Of a stretch of DNA of 64,000 bases, positions 11,899 to 23,759 are shown piece after piece. Numbering within the stretch: position 1 is the first letter of the stretch; each line of letters opens with the position of its first letter. The notes beneath the pieces are model-generated. The model saw only the letters and a list, made by a program, of their open reading frames with translations, did not search any database and was not told the origin of the DNA. The stretch comes from Tetrapyrgos nigripes (taxonomy: Eukaryota; Basidiomycota; Agaricomycetes; Agaricales; Campanellaceae), in the NCBI GenBank assembly GCA_013368315.1, contig JAACJM010000006.1:1201836-1265835 (forward strand), written 5' to 3'. The translations under genes were made by a program, and so were the position numbers.

Positions 11899-13461
11899 GG
11901 AGGAGGAGGAGTGTATTACCCGGGCTGGGACCAAGAACTGATACGCTGGGGGTCCGGGAGGCAACCCGATGTAGCTACTGTACATAATACTAATAGGTAC
12001 ATCATTGTCCCGGGATCAACCACTTCCAGGGAGGACGAGCTCATAGTACGTTTAAACTGCTGTAGATCCATCTGGTCATGGCGACCGCCAAGATACCTGA
12101 AAAGGTATGCTATGTAATACAGTAATCGGTGACATCTTTTAGCGGCGATATTCGAGTGGCACAAATAATGTAATTTTCTCAAAGACTAGGGTGAGAGAGC
12201 CAACACGAAGCTATTGCGTGTGTCTCGAGCAGAGGAAGGAGAGATAGGTAACGGGGATAGTAATGGGGAGGCTGTAGTAATGTATATCTTAACACCACGC
12301 AGGGCAGATCGGACGGTACTATTCGTGACCTAGAAGTGATATGGACCCTAGAAATGATAGATTCTGAAGAAATCTGTTCATATCTTCGTTCCTCCCCCAT
12401 CTCCCTTCATAGAACTTATACAGTAGATATCTTGATACATTATCTGGATGTATATGTAACCAGATTTACCAGATCTTCACCGAGACGTTTGCCATGGGCT
12501 GAAAACGACGGAAAAACTGCATTTCCGCGAGCGTGACAGAAGTGAAAAAATTTAGAACGCAGTATTCCTTTGAGGAAAATATTCAAGGCTTGTTCTAGTA
12601 CACTATGGTGGGCATTTGTATCTTTATGACTACTTTTTATGGTCAAATCTAAAGAGTTTTGAGTACCTACTCAGCGAACGAGTCAAAATCTCAAATTTCT
12701 CGGCATGAAGCATTTCAAACTCCGCTCGACGCGTCTCGTTTCTTTTCTTCGCCGCCGTCAACCTGCTGCACCTTCACCCTTCACTGAGGTGGGCAGGGCC
12801 CAGCTCGGCCACAGAAATGACAGTAATTAACTACAGTAGAATGCAATAAGAGTCGTTGTATCAGTCTTTTCATGCATTTGCGACCTCAATTTAGGAGATG
12901 AGAGGCTCAGCACATCGGCAAATCTTTGACGCGGCGATGTGTCACACCTGTGACATATATCACTTCCCCGCCAATACGCCGTCACAAAACGTCCCTCATC
13001 GGCCCTCCACGGCTTGTATCCACATCCTTCGGAAAACCCTCTAAGTTTGATAAACTGAAGGTTTATATCATAGAATCGAGTTGTGTAAATTTTCTCGGAC
13101 AACAGTACAGATTTGCGAAAGTTTTAATTCATTGACATTTTTCCTATCACTTCTAGGTTACGAATAGTATGCGTGTATTGAGAGGGGGGTCTAGCGCAAA
13201 GGTATTCGTGAGAACTGCGTGACAGTCACGCAGTAACTCGCGGAACGAGGAGAAATTTTTGAGCTCGTCGTTGTAGACGGCGTAGAAGTCGTTATTTCGA
13301 CTTTGAGAATACAAGACTCGGTCACAGGGCGAGCTTGAAGTGTATATAGTGTGTTGTCCAACTTTTCTGGAGAATGGACGGTATGAATAGGTTGGATTGG
13401 AGTTTTGCAATTTGGATGATGGTGGTAAGGGCGGCAGGAAAAGGGTTAACTTGGAAGAGCG
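11899..13461. other. Intergenic, no gene recognised
   Basis: No coding signal, splice pattern or protein motif was found. The stretch is bracketed by repeat B and may be the body of a degraded element. Confidence 0.4.
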
Positions 13462-13546
13462 TGGAAAGCGGTCAGTTCACTTGTTGACTCGCGTAGTAGT
13501 GCTCTCAGATTTATTCGGAGCCTTTTAGGCCTGTTTTACGACCACT
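13462..13546. repeat. Dispersed repeat B, copy 2
   Basis: Same strand and nearly same sequence as 11709-11795, 1.75 kb away. If the two are ends of one element, the interval 11.7-13.5 kb would be its interior, but no transposase was recognised there. Confidence 0.75.
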
Positions 13547-14448
13547 TCTCATGTTAAAGTTCTACAAACGCTGTTTTTGACTTGAAACTCATACTAGTTC
13601 CATGCGACCGTGGAGTGGGAGAGTGAATCTACTCCAGTCTTACTTGGTTTTGACACTGAAGGGCACTAAGTATCAGTAAAGAGGAGTTATCGGTACGGAG
13701 CCATGCCCTCTAAGCCTGAAAATTAAAGCCTCATCTCAATTACATATATACATAGATGCTCAACTAACATCAAAAAAGAAAAACGTTAGGCTATTATCAT
13801 GCTTCTCTGGAACTACGCACACCTCATCATGGTCCTCCAGAAACCAGGATTAAGTTCCATGACTGACGGATAGGTGTGATGGGTATTGCCCATTCAAATA
13901 GCCATAATAGCAGAATACGACACTGATTCTGAGGATTATACGTGATGGGAAGGGAAGGGGAAAGCAGAGGAGGAAGAAAGGTCCACATGAATATGAGAGG
14001 CCTTGCAACACCACGCAACGCTACACAACACAACACCTTAAGAAACTCACAGCGTGGTGCACCGTGCTGCATCCGGCCGGCGTCAGTTTAGTGTCATCGG
14101 TGTCGTGCCCTGTCGTTGGTGGGGATGGTGTCGTATCATGGCTCTACGAAGCGCGAAGGAAGAGGGAATGCGACAATGGGACTAGAGAGGGAAGGGGACA
14201 CTGGAAACCATGGAAGATTAAAATTGGTACTGGATCCTAGACTTGCGACCTACCCATACCACCGCACCTCGGCCTCCCCCAACTCCCTTCCCATACTCGT
14301 CCCCACACCCTCTCATGTCCTAGTCTTCGCGTACCCGGCCCATAATAGTCCAGATCCAATTCCAACACAACACCAACGTCAGCACGAAATAACGACCACG
14401 ACACGACCGCGCAACACCAACACCTTTCCCCACTACCCTCCTGTAAAC
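13547..14448. other. Intergenic, no gene recognised
   Basis: No convincing gene. The region 13970-14430 is rich in CACAAC/ACGAC-type simple sequence, which keeps frames open without coding evidence. Confidence 0.4.
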
Positions 14449-14526
14449 ATATAGCTCCGAGGCCTATGCCACTGCACTAAAGGCAGATTTATGAAGTAAT
14501 ACTACTTCATAAACTCGGAGCTATAT
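14449..14526. repeat. Nested inverted repeat
   Basis: Outer arms of 13 bp (ATATAGCTCCGAG at 14449-14461 and its exact complement at 14514-14526) enclose an inner perfect hairpin: TTATGAAGTA at 14489-14498, a 4-nt loop, then TACTTCATAA at 14503-14512. No gene overlaps it. It could be a small foldback element or the two ends of a deleted transposon. Confidence 0.7.
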
Positions 14527-15164
14527 ATAGACACTACAGACACCCTGGGAACTCCACCTTGGAGGCCAGCGGGCCGCAGCGTTGTAAGCAGCATGCTTAC
14601 ACCTCCCTCCTTCAGCACTCTAGTCTTCAGTCTCCTTCCTCCAGCCTCCAGAGGAACACGACACGAACGACACTCGGACAAAGCCTTCAGGTCACCGCGT
14701 CCTCGTGTCTTGTTAAGTATATTTATATCGTCATTGAAGGGAAGGAAGACTTTGACAACCAAGTCTGGTTCTAGGTTCTGAGGAAGAAATCAGGTCGGCG
14801 TCGTTGGGTCGGTGTCAGCATCGTCTCCCGTGTCGTTATATTGGCAGTGTCAAGGAACTAGCAAGGGGATGGGCGAGGAGATGATGGTTGGGACACACGT
14901 CCTATCATATCATATCGTCAACGTATAACGTATAACATATATCCCGACACTAGCATTAGCACTAGAACCAGAACTAAAACTGGAACTAGAAGTGGAACCG
15001 AGGCCGAAGTCGAGGTATAAGCTTGGCTTGCTCATCTTGCTCGTTTGCCTTGCGTATCGGTTAGACCCTGTATGTGGGCGAGTGTGCGTGCCTGTATGTC
15101 TATGCATGCATATACATATTACACGTCGTGTAAGGATGTCGTGTTTGTATAATGGACTGGTTAC
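14527..15164. other. Intergenic, no gene recognised
   Basis: Includes a run of near-repeats of the type AACTAGAA/AACTGGAA at 14950-15000. No coding evidence. Confidence 0.4.
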
Positions 15165-15275
15165 TATCATTATCTTCAAAGAATCTTGGCCCGAGTTACT
15201 CCTGGCTGCCTGACATACTTATATGACGAGTGCAGAGATGAAACCGGCATTTGGGGTTGAAGAAGTGAGAAGGAG
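15165..15275. pseudogene. Left boundary of array: C2H2 fragment joined to EngB 3' fragment
   Basis: 15165-15212 matches the C2H2 exon of NPEPN copy 2 (ATCTTGGCCC...CCTGGCTGCC). 15226-15275 matches codons near the end of the EngB gene (GAGTGCAGAGATGAAACCGG...). The sequence then runs into the upstream region shared by the pirin copies. This is the same fusion as at 6780-6996 and marks a recombination breakpoint reused in the array. Confidence 0.75.
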
Positions 15276-15570
15276 CGATCTGGCCTGCAGATTGCTCTTA
15301 CGCGAAATCGCTGACGCGTTTCGAGATTGGGTCATCCTGATTACGATACCACGTGTTCATTACCAAGCAAGATCCCGATCACTCCTTCCTCTTCGAGTAT
15401 TCTGTTTCCCTCACCATCCAGACGATGACGGGAGTCCTGGGATTTCATGGGTCGGGCGTTTCCTTTTCAAGTAATTTCAGCTGAAGCGTCCTCAAGCCGT
15501 TGATCATAGAGATCACAGGCTTTGCTTGCAAATGCATATAAGTATTAGCCAGAAGTTTTAGGCTTCTGTC

Positions 15571-16753
15571 ATGCCCTCTTCCTCATCATCATCACCTCGA
15601 ACTGTAATAGGTTTTCTGGCTCTCATCGCTTTAGCTCCCGTCTATATAAGCCTCCTTGCTAAGGTCCTTGGCTGGTCATCATTCCCATTCGACAATCTGT
15701 CCTTCAACAACTTGAAGAACCTTACAAGAACTCTACCTAGTCTCAGGACAATTCCCATCTCGCTTCCGAGTATATCTTCCCTATCACCTTTATCGAGACC
15801 ACTCTCCTCTACCACGACTACGATGTCCGACTCGTTCCAAATTACTCCCCGTCGAAGTGAAGAACGTGGCCATGCCGACCATGAATGGTTGAAAACGTTC
15901 CATACTTTCTCTTTCGCTATGTACGTCTTCGGCTTTCTATCTCCTAGTACTCGGCACTAATCTGAACCAACCATCTTTCATAGGTATCAAGAATCCGGAC
16001 ACGACCACTATGGTTGCCTCCGCGTCATCAACGAAGACCGTGTAGCCGCACATAACGGCTTTGGTACACACTCACATAGGGAATTCGAGATCTTTTCATA
16101 CGTTGTTGAGGGTGAATTGGAGCAGTACGTGTTCTTCCCCTTACTTCTTAACCTTTTTCGCTGACTAATTACCCTTTGTCTTCTTCAGCAAAGACTCCAT
16201 GGGCAACGCCGAAATCCTCTCCCGAGGCCACGTCCAACTCACCTCCGCCGGCACCGGTATCTCCCACTCTGAAAAAGCCCACGGCACCAAACCCGTTCAT
16301 TTCCTCCAAATCTGGTCAATACCCTCTACGCCCCGTCTCACACCGAAATACTTTACTCGGTTCTTCTCAGACGAGGAGAAAACGGATAAATGGGCGAGGG
16401 TAGTTGCGGCCGTTAGTGCAGAGGGTGTTAAGAATGATTTAAGAGACGGAAAAGGGTCTGATGGACCTGCACCGGTACAGAGTCCGCTTACGCTTTATGC
16501 GAGTATTGTTGGGGAGGGGAAGAAGGTGACGCAGGAGATGACTGGGACCAAGGGATATTTCCATGTGATTATGACGAGTGGGTATAATGAGGGTAAAGCG
16601 CAAGGGGGTACAGTGAAGATTAGTGGAAGTGGAGGAGAGGTAACGTTGAGGGAAGGCGACGGTGCTTATTTACAAGTGAAGCCTGGAAGCGAGTTTGTGG
16701 TCGAGAATGTGGGTGATAGGAAGGCAGAGGTTTTGTTGTTTGATTTGGCGTAA
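15571..16753 (+). CDS. Pirin-family bicupin, copy 1
   Basis: Exons 15571-15920, 15984-16124 and 16189-16753 give 351 aa. Pirins are metal-binding cupin proteins; members are described as nuclear cofactors or quercetin-degrading enzymes. The core begins near residue 85 ([20 protein letters not shown]) and shows the ligand pair H-x-H in THSHREFE and the H-x-E in ISHSEKA, so the metal site looks intact. The TSAGTG turn and the FLQIW strand are also typical. Ahead of the core is an ~80-residue extension with a hydrophobic segment ([21 protein letters not shown]), which would make a signal anchor. This is unusual for pirins, and translation could instead start at the internal MSDS. The NPEPN copy 1 gene follows 0.9 kb downstream on the same strand. 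Confidence 0.9.
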
Positions 16754-17654
16754 GATGCTGGGCTGACAATGTGTCGAGGTTTTTCTACTTTTTCTGTATC
16801 AATAGCTAAACTTACCGTCGCCTGTTTTCGTTAATAAAAGGTCATCCAGATAATTCGCGATCATTGTGGGCTTCATCAATGTCAGTGAGCAGGCGATGTT
16901 AGGACAAGCGCTCGCATTGCTTGTTGGATCCACATCTGGGGCTTGCTTCATTCTGTCCCTTGACTGCGTCTACGTCACCTTCCCAGCGTCTATGTAGCTT
17001 CAATAGTGGGGGTGATGTTGGGGCAAGCGCTTGCACTGCTTGTTGGAGATCTGGCCGGGGTCCGCTTCATTTTGTCCCTTGACTGCGTCTACGTCACCTT
17101 CCCTGCGTCTAGCTTCAATAGCGGGCGTCCTAAGGCTTTAACGTTTGCACCCGCCGATGACCTTACTGCAGAGGACTGTCGTGCTCTCGGCTTGCCTTCG
17201 TCCCAGACAAGTATGGTTTCCAGATCCTTGGAACTGCAACGATGACTCTTCAGCCTCAAATCGCTCTCGTGTCCAGGTATCTCGAAGGGATAAACGACTT
17301 TGCATTCGCTTTCTTGGCCTTGTCGTTTGACGGGCTGCTACCCGTGTGTCTTTTCCCCCGCAAAGTACTCTCACTGTGAATACTCGTGTGTTTCTGGTAT
17401 GCTTTTGCCCAAATCTAGACGTCTAATTCTGGCCTGCACAGGATTAATAGCATAACCATCATGTGGTGAAAGCTGTTGTTATTTTTTCATAAAACGAGCC
17501 TATACAAAGCTCTATTTTGGTTGCTCGAGATGATTCGTTAAAATGCCTGGTACGCTGCCATTTCCTTCCAAATCCCACCACTCAAGTCCCCCACTATCGA
17601 TCCCCCACTCTCTCGCACTCCTCTGCGCTTACTCAGCCAACCGAAACCCCGGCC
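16754..17654 (+). other. Conserved pirin-to-NPEPN intergenic segment
   Basis: Related segments occur in the other units (22891-23310, and on minus 26890-27500, 35110-35370 and 41870-42660). Here it holds a ~118-bp tandem duplication (16892-17009 and 17011-17125). One frame keeps recognisable peptides between copies (ILSLDCVYVTFPAS; LQPQIAPVSKYLEG), so a short multi-exon gene or its relic is possible, but I could not assemble an intact frame. Confidence 0.35.
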
Positions 17655-20600
17655 ATGGGTAGAATATCTTGTCAAGACACCTATTCCGGTCAATTGTTCC
17701 ATCATGGGCACGGCTGTGCGCTGTGGAACCCGGAGCCCAATAGGAACGGTATCAGCTCGCAAGACCGTTGGAAAGGTATCTATGAAGAGGGGGTTAGAAT
17801 AGGAGATGTAGGCTTGATCAGTGACTCCGGTGACTTTACAACCCTGTTCAATATCTTCAGACCACCCGGCGATCTGGTTAACGAACCACATGGGGTTCCT
17901 CCTGGTTTCGAGCCTTTGGAGTTACGAGAGAATCTTTACCAGTTTTCAAATGGTCTTTATCATTTGGAGAATGCTAGGGTATCCAGCAAATATACGCAGG
18001 AGATTAAACTGGGTGCTGATGGGACCGTTCTGGCTCCGTATGTCCTCGTTCCTCTTTCGAGCTCGATACCGAGACTGACAGATAGTCGATTTTGTGATAC
18101 CCTTAGGGGGATACCAGTAACGCCTGGAATTGGTCTGGAATATCAATCCTCTCGCGAACAAGGCGCTGTCCTCATACTTCCTAAAGGCGCTTGTCGTGTA
18201 GATTATCGTGGTTTACGGCACATCCGCGACTACGCCACAAGGAACGCCGAATCTTGGTACAGGTACCTCAACGACCAAGTCGGGATGGACGCCGACAACG
18301 GTTCTCTCTACGTCATCACAGGTTTCGACAGAACCAGCTGCTACGAAAACTTGTCTTTTAACAGTTCCTCCATAAACACTTCCATATCTTTCAAATTCTC
18401 CTGTCCCCTTCTACCCAACGGAGATTTCGGAAGCCTATCCCTTTCTTATAGCTCCTTACCCGAACATGAGCATTGGAAAAGAAGCTCAAACCCAGACCAC
18501 ACGCTTCATAATCTGTCCCCATTCATTCGAGGGTTTAAAATCATGATAAGGCGGAATTTTAGGTACAAACCCACCATCAAAATTTTGGACTTGGTCAAGG
18601 CAGATCCTAAAGCATTGCTATACAAGGGTTCTATACCGAGTCTATCATCTAGTGGATCTGCTTCGTTATCCAGCAGCTCGAACTCGTTGACAGTCCGTTC
18701 ACCTGCTCCCCCATCTACGTCATCCACTTCTGGTTCAAGTACCAGGTCAAGTCGACACAGCGACTCTCAATCTTCGTCCCAGTCGCCAAGGGCTCTCGAC
18801 CTCTCACCGATCACGTCGTACTCTTCTCTAGCAGGAGATACAGACTCAGCGAGGTCTGGATCATTGAGCCCGAGGGGGTCTAGCATCTTTGACTCTGATT
18901 CCGACTCTGAATCTGGGATGCCAGGTTCTCAGGTATGAAGGTTTATTTATTCCGTAATTCGACATTACATGCTGACAACGGCCGTACAGCTGCATCATCC
19001 ATCCGATGTAATAAACGAGTACGTTCTGTATAAGGTATGTTGAGCATCGTTTTCCAAAGAACCCTTCGTCTTAGGTAGGAAGGGTTTTAGTGCCCAGACA
19101 CCAATGTTGCTATCACTCATGATGACGAATGGGCATCAGTTTTGGAAGAGGTGAGCCTGAATGACTATTGGCTATCGCATCACTCCTTACCTACATCCAC
19201 TTCTAGTCGGACAGCCAGTTCCCAGATAAATCCACTTTAATCAGCCGAATGCTGGATAAATTCCCATCCAAATTCGAGCAAAGTAAATCGATTCATTAGT
19301 TGATTTGTTTCCCCCAGGCTGATCATACGTGAAAGCAGATTCGAAGGATAATTTCGTACTGGGGACGCTTATGTCTCCGACTTTGCGACGCATTGATCCT
19401 TGTCGTGCATCCACTCCCAGCAAAAGGAAATCACCGGAAACCCCTGCAATAACTACTGTGGCTCTTCCGCCAGACGATGAATCGAGTATGTCTCAACTGT
19501 TCAAACATCAATTCTCAGTGTAACCTATTTATCCAGCAGATGGCAAGACAAAAATGTTGTCCGGCCGGCTGGATGAACACCCATATGTCGATGATGCGAA
19601 TGGGTTTGTCTCTTCCAAGAGACGCAAACTCAGCTCAGACAATATTTTGGTCATTGACGACACTCAGTCTTCGAGTAAGGCCATACCCGTCTATATCTAA
19701 ACGTACTACGAGTAAGTGCGTTCGTGACTCAATGGACTTTGAAAACCAACGCCTCTTCTCATTCTAGCCAGACTGACAGTGTGGTTGCTGGAGGGCCTCA
19801 GCATATGAACGGTGCAACGCAGCCAACCCAGTATACCATGGCAGGCGACGCCTCTTCTCATTCTAGCCAGACTGACAGTGTGGTTGCTGGAGGGCCTCAG
19901 CATATGAACGGTGCAACGCAGCCAACCCAGTATACCATGGCAGGCGACGAACTTTCAGTCTCTGGCGATGATCGATACTTGACGGTCCCCTACCATCCCT
20001 CTCAGTATGCTTTCCGACTGTTCAACGACACGACGCGGCTTCCTATGTATCCTCCCCGAAGCCTCCATCCACCCGGCTTCATGGCATACTGTGTGCCACC
20101 CACCATCGAACGCCCCCAACTTCAAGTAAGCGAGGACCAATCTTTTGACTCCCATCCCCATTCCATATACTCTTTATCGCAGCATTGTGCAGTGCACCCG
20201 CCCACCACACCGCCTCTGGGTAGATATCTGCCTCCCCGGCCCTATCGTGAGGACATGCCAGCGCCAATTCCACTCCACTTGTTGACGCCTCCGTACGCAA
20301 TGACCACTCTACATCCGCGTCCTGATATCCTTGACTTCCAAAGCCTTTCCCCCGAATATAATCAGTCCCAATCTTCTTTCAGTCCTCCAGCCTCATCTCC
20401 GGGATATAGTGGCTCTGAAACTGGTATTGGTAACCCAGCATGTGGCGATTTTGTGGGTAAAGGGGGCGTCTATTCGAACCGGGCCTCGAGCTCAGACGGC
20501 ATGCCGTTCGTTTCATGGGCTACCAGAGACGCTGCTCGCCCACACCTGGATGGAGCAAGTTGTACCGGGATTGCGAAAAAGATAGTCGCATCTCCAGCAA

Positions 20601-20868
20601 ACGAAAGGGCCGCGAGAAACCGGCGATTGGGCAAGAATAAGAAGTCATATACCTGTGATCTCTGCTCTAGGAGTTTCACCGCCAAGCACAATTTGACGCG
20701 TAGGTGGACATTACTATAATTCGCAGTTAAATACTGACTGAAAATTTTTTTCTAGACCATACGAATTCACATTTTGGAATACGAAATTTCCAATGTGAGG
20801 ACTGCGAACGTACTTTTGTGACGAAGCATGTCTTGAAGAGGCACTGGATCAGTTGCAAGAAGAAGTGA
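17655..20868 (+). CDS. NPEPN-domain protein with C2H2 fingers, copy 1
   Basis: Exons: 17655-18932, 18990-19034, 19091-19150, 19207-19282, 19339-19485, 19540-19674, a large exon ending at 20699, and one ending at the stop at 20866-20868. The start matches the MGRIxxQDTYSGQLF start of the other copies. Residues 1-330 are the shared domain: HGCALWNPEPN, then EGVRIGDVGLISDSGDF, AESWYRYLNDQ and NGSLYVITGFDRTSCYEN. A Ser-rich acidic linker (SLSPRGSSIFDSDSDSES) follows. The C-terminus has a finger C-x2-C-x12-H-x3-H (CDLCSRSF...) and a second ending in Cys (CEDCERTF...HWISC). This suggests a nuclear DNA-binding regulator. The junction after 19674 is unclear: the frame stops unless an intron ends near 19793, inside a 99-bp tandem repeat, so this copy may be damaged. 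The N-terminal domain resembles uncharacterised agaricomycete proteins. Confidence 0.75.
19749..19946 (+). repeat. 99-bp tandem duplication in C2H2 gene copy 1
   Basis: Two adjacent units, 19749-19847 and 19848-19946, appear identical. At 33 codons the unit preserves frame and encodes SSHSSQTDSVVAGGPQHMNG followed by TQPTQYTMAG. The first unit also contains the only candidate splice acceptors for the preceding intron. Confidence 0.9.
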
Positions 20869-21171
20869 CCGGATTGATACAGACAATTTTTTTGGGTGTT
20901 TTGCGAGCAGATCTTTAAATGATTGGGCCACTTCCGCTTCGTCCATCGTTCAGTGAAGCGTCCATTATTTTCGAGTACTGTGGTAGGGCCATGTGCCTAC
21001 CGGTTTAACTTATGGCCTATAGAAGGACGGCTGTCAATATATTCAGACCCCTTATCTCAGGCGGCGCCAAAGGCGCCTCTTTTTTTGCTAAACTGGATTT
21101 TTAGCTAAACTGGGCCAAGGCCAGCCCAATTTTTTGTAAAATTTTCCAAAAATTTTCTCGGACAGGCCGCC
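20869..21171. other. Intergenic with a short GC palindrome
   Basis: Downstream of the C2H2 gene. GGCGCCAAAGGCGCC followed by seven T residues near 21062-21085 could fold into a hairpin. No gene. Confidence 0.4.
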
Positions 21172-21339
21172 AGTCCAACTGTCGGAAACGGTCAGAAAGG
21201 GTTACTAATACAAGGAGGTGTGAATGCGATTGTTGACGCTATTCTGCTGGAACCTATTATGACGAGTGCAGAGATGAAACCGGCATTTGGGATTGAAGAA
21301 GTTAGGAGAAGTGTTGTAAGGAGCTGCTTTCAGACGTAG
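21172..21339 (+). pseudogene. EngB GTPase 3' fragment
   Basis: Encodes the last ~55 residues of the GTPase at 44284-45582 (SATVGNGQ..., GGVNAIVDAILLEPIMTSAE, ending RSCFQT and TAG), including the same stop codon. The GTPase motifs are absent, so it is a passenger carried with the duplicated unit. Confidence 0.85.
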
Positions 21340-21692
21340 CTAACTGGCTCTTGGTACGATCTACAAGTAGTCATTGCATTCACTGTCACTGCAGAAAACT
21401 TTTTGCTCTTACGCGAAATCGCTGACGCGCTTCAAGATTGCTTCATCCTGATTACGATGCCACGTGTTCATTACCAAGCAAGATCCCGATCACTCCTTCC
21501 TCTTCGAGTATTCTCTTTCCCTCACCATCCCAGACGATGACGGGAGTCCTGGGATTCCATGGGTCGGGCGTTTCCTTTTCAAGTAATTTCAGCTGAAGGC
21601 GGCGTTCCCAAGCGTCCGTTGATTATGGAGGTCACAGGCTTTGCTTGCAAATGCATACATATAAGTATTAGCCAGAAGTTTAGGCTTCTGTC

Positions 21693-22890
21693 ATGCCCTC
21701 TTCCTCATCATCATCATCACCTCGAACTGTAATAGGTTTTCTGGTTCTCATCGCTTTAGCTTCCGTCTATATAAGCCTCCTTGCTAACGTCCTTGGCTGG
21801 TCATCATTCCCATTCGACAATCTGTCCTTCAACAACTTGAAGAACCTTACAAGAACTCTACCTAGTCTCAGGACAATTCCCATCTTGCTTCCGAGTATAT
21901 CTTCCCTATCACCTTTATCGAGACCACTCTCCTCTACCACGACTACGATGTCCGACTCGTTCCAAATTGCTCCCCGTCGAAGTGAAGAACGTGGCCATGC
22001 CGACCATGAATGGTTGAAAACGTTCCATACTTTCTCTTTCGCTATGTACGTCTTCGGCTTTCTATCTCCTAGTACTCGGCACTAATCTGAACCAACCATC
22101 TTTCATAGGTATCAAGAATCCGGACACGACCACTATGGTTGCCTCCGCGTCATCAACGAAGACCGTGTAGCCGCACATAACGGCTTTGGTACACACTCAC
22201 ATAGGGAATTCGAGATCTTTTCATACGTTGTTGAGGGTGAATTGGAGCAGTACGTGTTCTTCCCCTTACTTCTTAACCTTTTTCGCTGACTAATTACCCT
22301 TTGTCTTCTTCAGCAAAGACTCCATGGGCAACACCGAAATCCTCTCCCGAGGCCACGTCCAACTCACCTCTGCCGGTACCGGTATCTCCCACTCTGAAAA
22401 AGCCCACGGCACCAAACCCGTTCATTTCCTCCAAATCTGGTCAATACCCTCTACGCCCCGTCTCACACCGAAATACTTTACTCGGTTCTTTTCAGACGAG
22501 GAGAAAACGGATAAATGGGTGAGGGTAGTTGCGCCTGTTAGTGCAGAGGGTGTTAAGAAGGATTTGAGAGACGGAAAAGGGTCTGATGGGGATGGGGATG
22601 GACCTGCGCCGGTACAGAGTCCGCTTACGCTTTATGCGAGTATTGTTGGAGAGGGGAAGAAGGTGACGCAGGAGATGACTGGGACCAAGGGATATTTCCA
22701 TGTGATTATGACGAGTGGGTATAATGAGGGTAAAGCGCAAGGTGGTACGGTGAAGATTAGCGGAAGTGGAGGAGAGGTAACGTTGAGAGAAGGCGACGGT
22801 GCTTATTTACAAGTGAAGCCTGGAAGCGAGTTTGTGGTCGAGAATGTGGGTGACAGGAAGGCGGAGGTTTTGTTGTTTGATTTGGCGTAA
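21693..22890 (+). CDS. Pirin-family bicupin, copy 2
   Basis: Exons 21693-22045, 22109-22249 and 22314-22890 give 356 aa. The protein is nearly identical to copy 1; it differs by one extra Ser near the start and a short extra DGDG repeat before [11 protein letters not shown]. The metal ligands H-x-H and H-x-E and the N-terminal hydrophobic segment are all present. Unlike the other copies it has no NPEPN gene downstream on its strand: its 3' flank matches the conserved intergenic segment only to about 23310, and then the sequence switches to the tail of the inverted unit. It therefore sits at the inversion point of the array. Confidence 0.9.
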
Positions 22891-23759
22891 GAGGCTAGGC
22901 TGGACAATGTGTCGAGGTTTTTTTTACTTTTTCTGTATCAATAGCCAAACTTACCGTCCCTGTTTTCGTTAATGAAAGGTCATCCAGATAATTCGCGATC
23001 ATTGTGGGCTTCATCAATGTCAGTGAGCAGGCGATGTTAGGACAAGCGCTCGCACTGCTTGTTGGATCCACATCTGGGGCTTGCTTCATTCTGTCCCTTG
23101 ACTGCATCTACGTTACCTTCCCCGCGCCCTAAGGCTTTAACGTCTGCACCCGCGGATGAGCTCACTGCAGAGGATTGTTGTCCTCTTGGCTTGGTCCTAA
23201 ACAGGTATGATTTCCAGGTCCTTGGAACCGCAACAATGACTCTTCAGCCTCAAATTGCTCCCGTGTCCAAGTATCTCGAAGGGGTAAACGACTTTGCTTT
23301 CGCTACATATTTGAGCTTCGGTACAAGGGGTTGGCCCGCGGTACGCGCGTTGAACAACTTCGCGCTCATTATTGACCGCGTGTAACGTTGACGGCAGGAG
23401 GCCAGGAGTCATTTGCCCCAGCAGTCTTTGTGGATATGGTTCGGTCGAGATGGATTCCGGAGGAAGGGTATTCGAAGGAGATAGGATAGTGTTTGCGTTC
23501 GGTGAAGCTCGTTGCTTGGGACGCCGATGGTCCATGGAGCTTTGGTTGCGCTTTAGACAAAGGGTCTTGGTTTTGAACATGTGGTTGCGGGTTCTTCCAA
23601 TGTGTAGAGGATAGAGTGAAGTACATGGTTTGTTATATGTACATGCCAAGTATACAACATTTCTTTCAGATTCGTGTACGTTACAGTAACCCAGGGCAGA
23701 ATCCAAGGAGTAGTGACTTCGACGATTCCGGGTATATCCAGTAGTTACATACACCACAA
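22891..23759. other. Inversion junction of the array
   Basis: 22891-23310 matches the segment downstream of pirin copy 1. Sequence beyond about 23310 is not shared with the other units, and the minus-strand NPEPN copy 2 ends at 23760. The strand of the units changes here. Confidence 0.6.

Noticed and set aside
14116..14454. Open frame of 112 aa
   Set aside because: Composition is simple-sequence (ACAACC/ACGACC), with no domain, no splice context and no conservation evidence.
19768..19840. Splice acceptor TTCTAG at 19767 for C2H2 copy 1
   Set aside because: Used with the donor after 19674 it leads to a TGA within ~14 codons. An acceptor near 19793 keeps the frame, so this site was not preferred.
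22492..22740. Antisense frames inside pirin exon 3 (also at 27655, 35522 and 42815)
   Set aside because: They recur only because the pirin sequence is repeated. The sense strand carries the metal-binding motifs.
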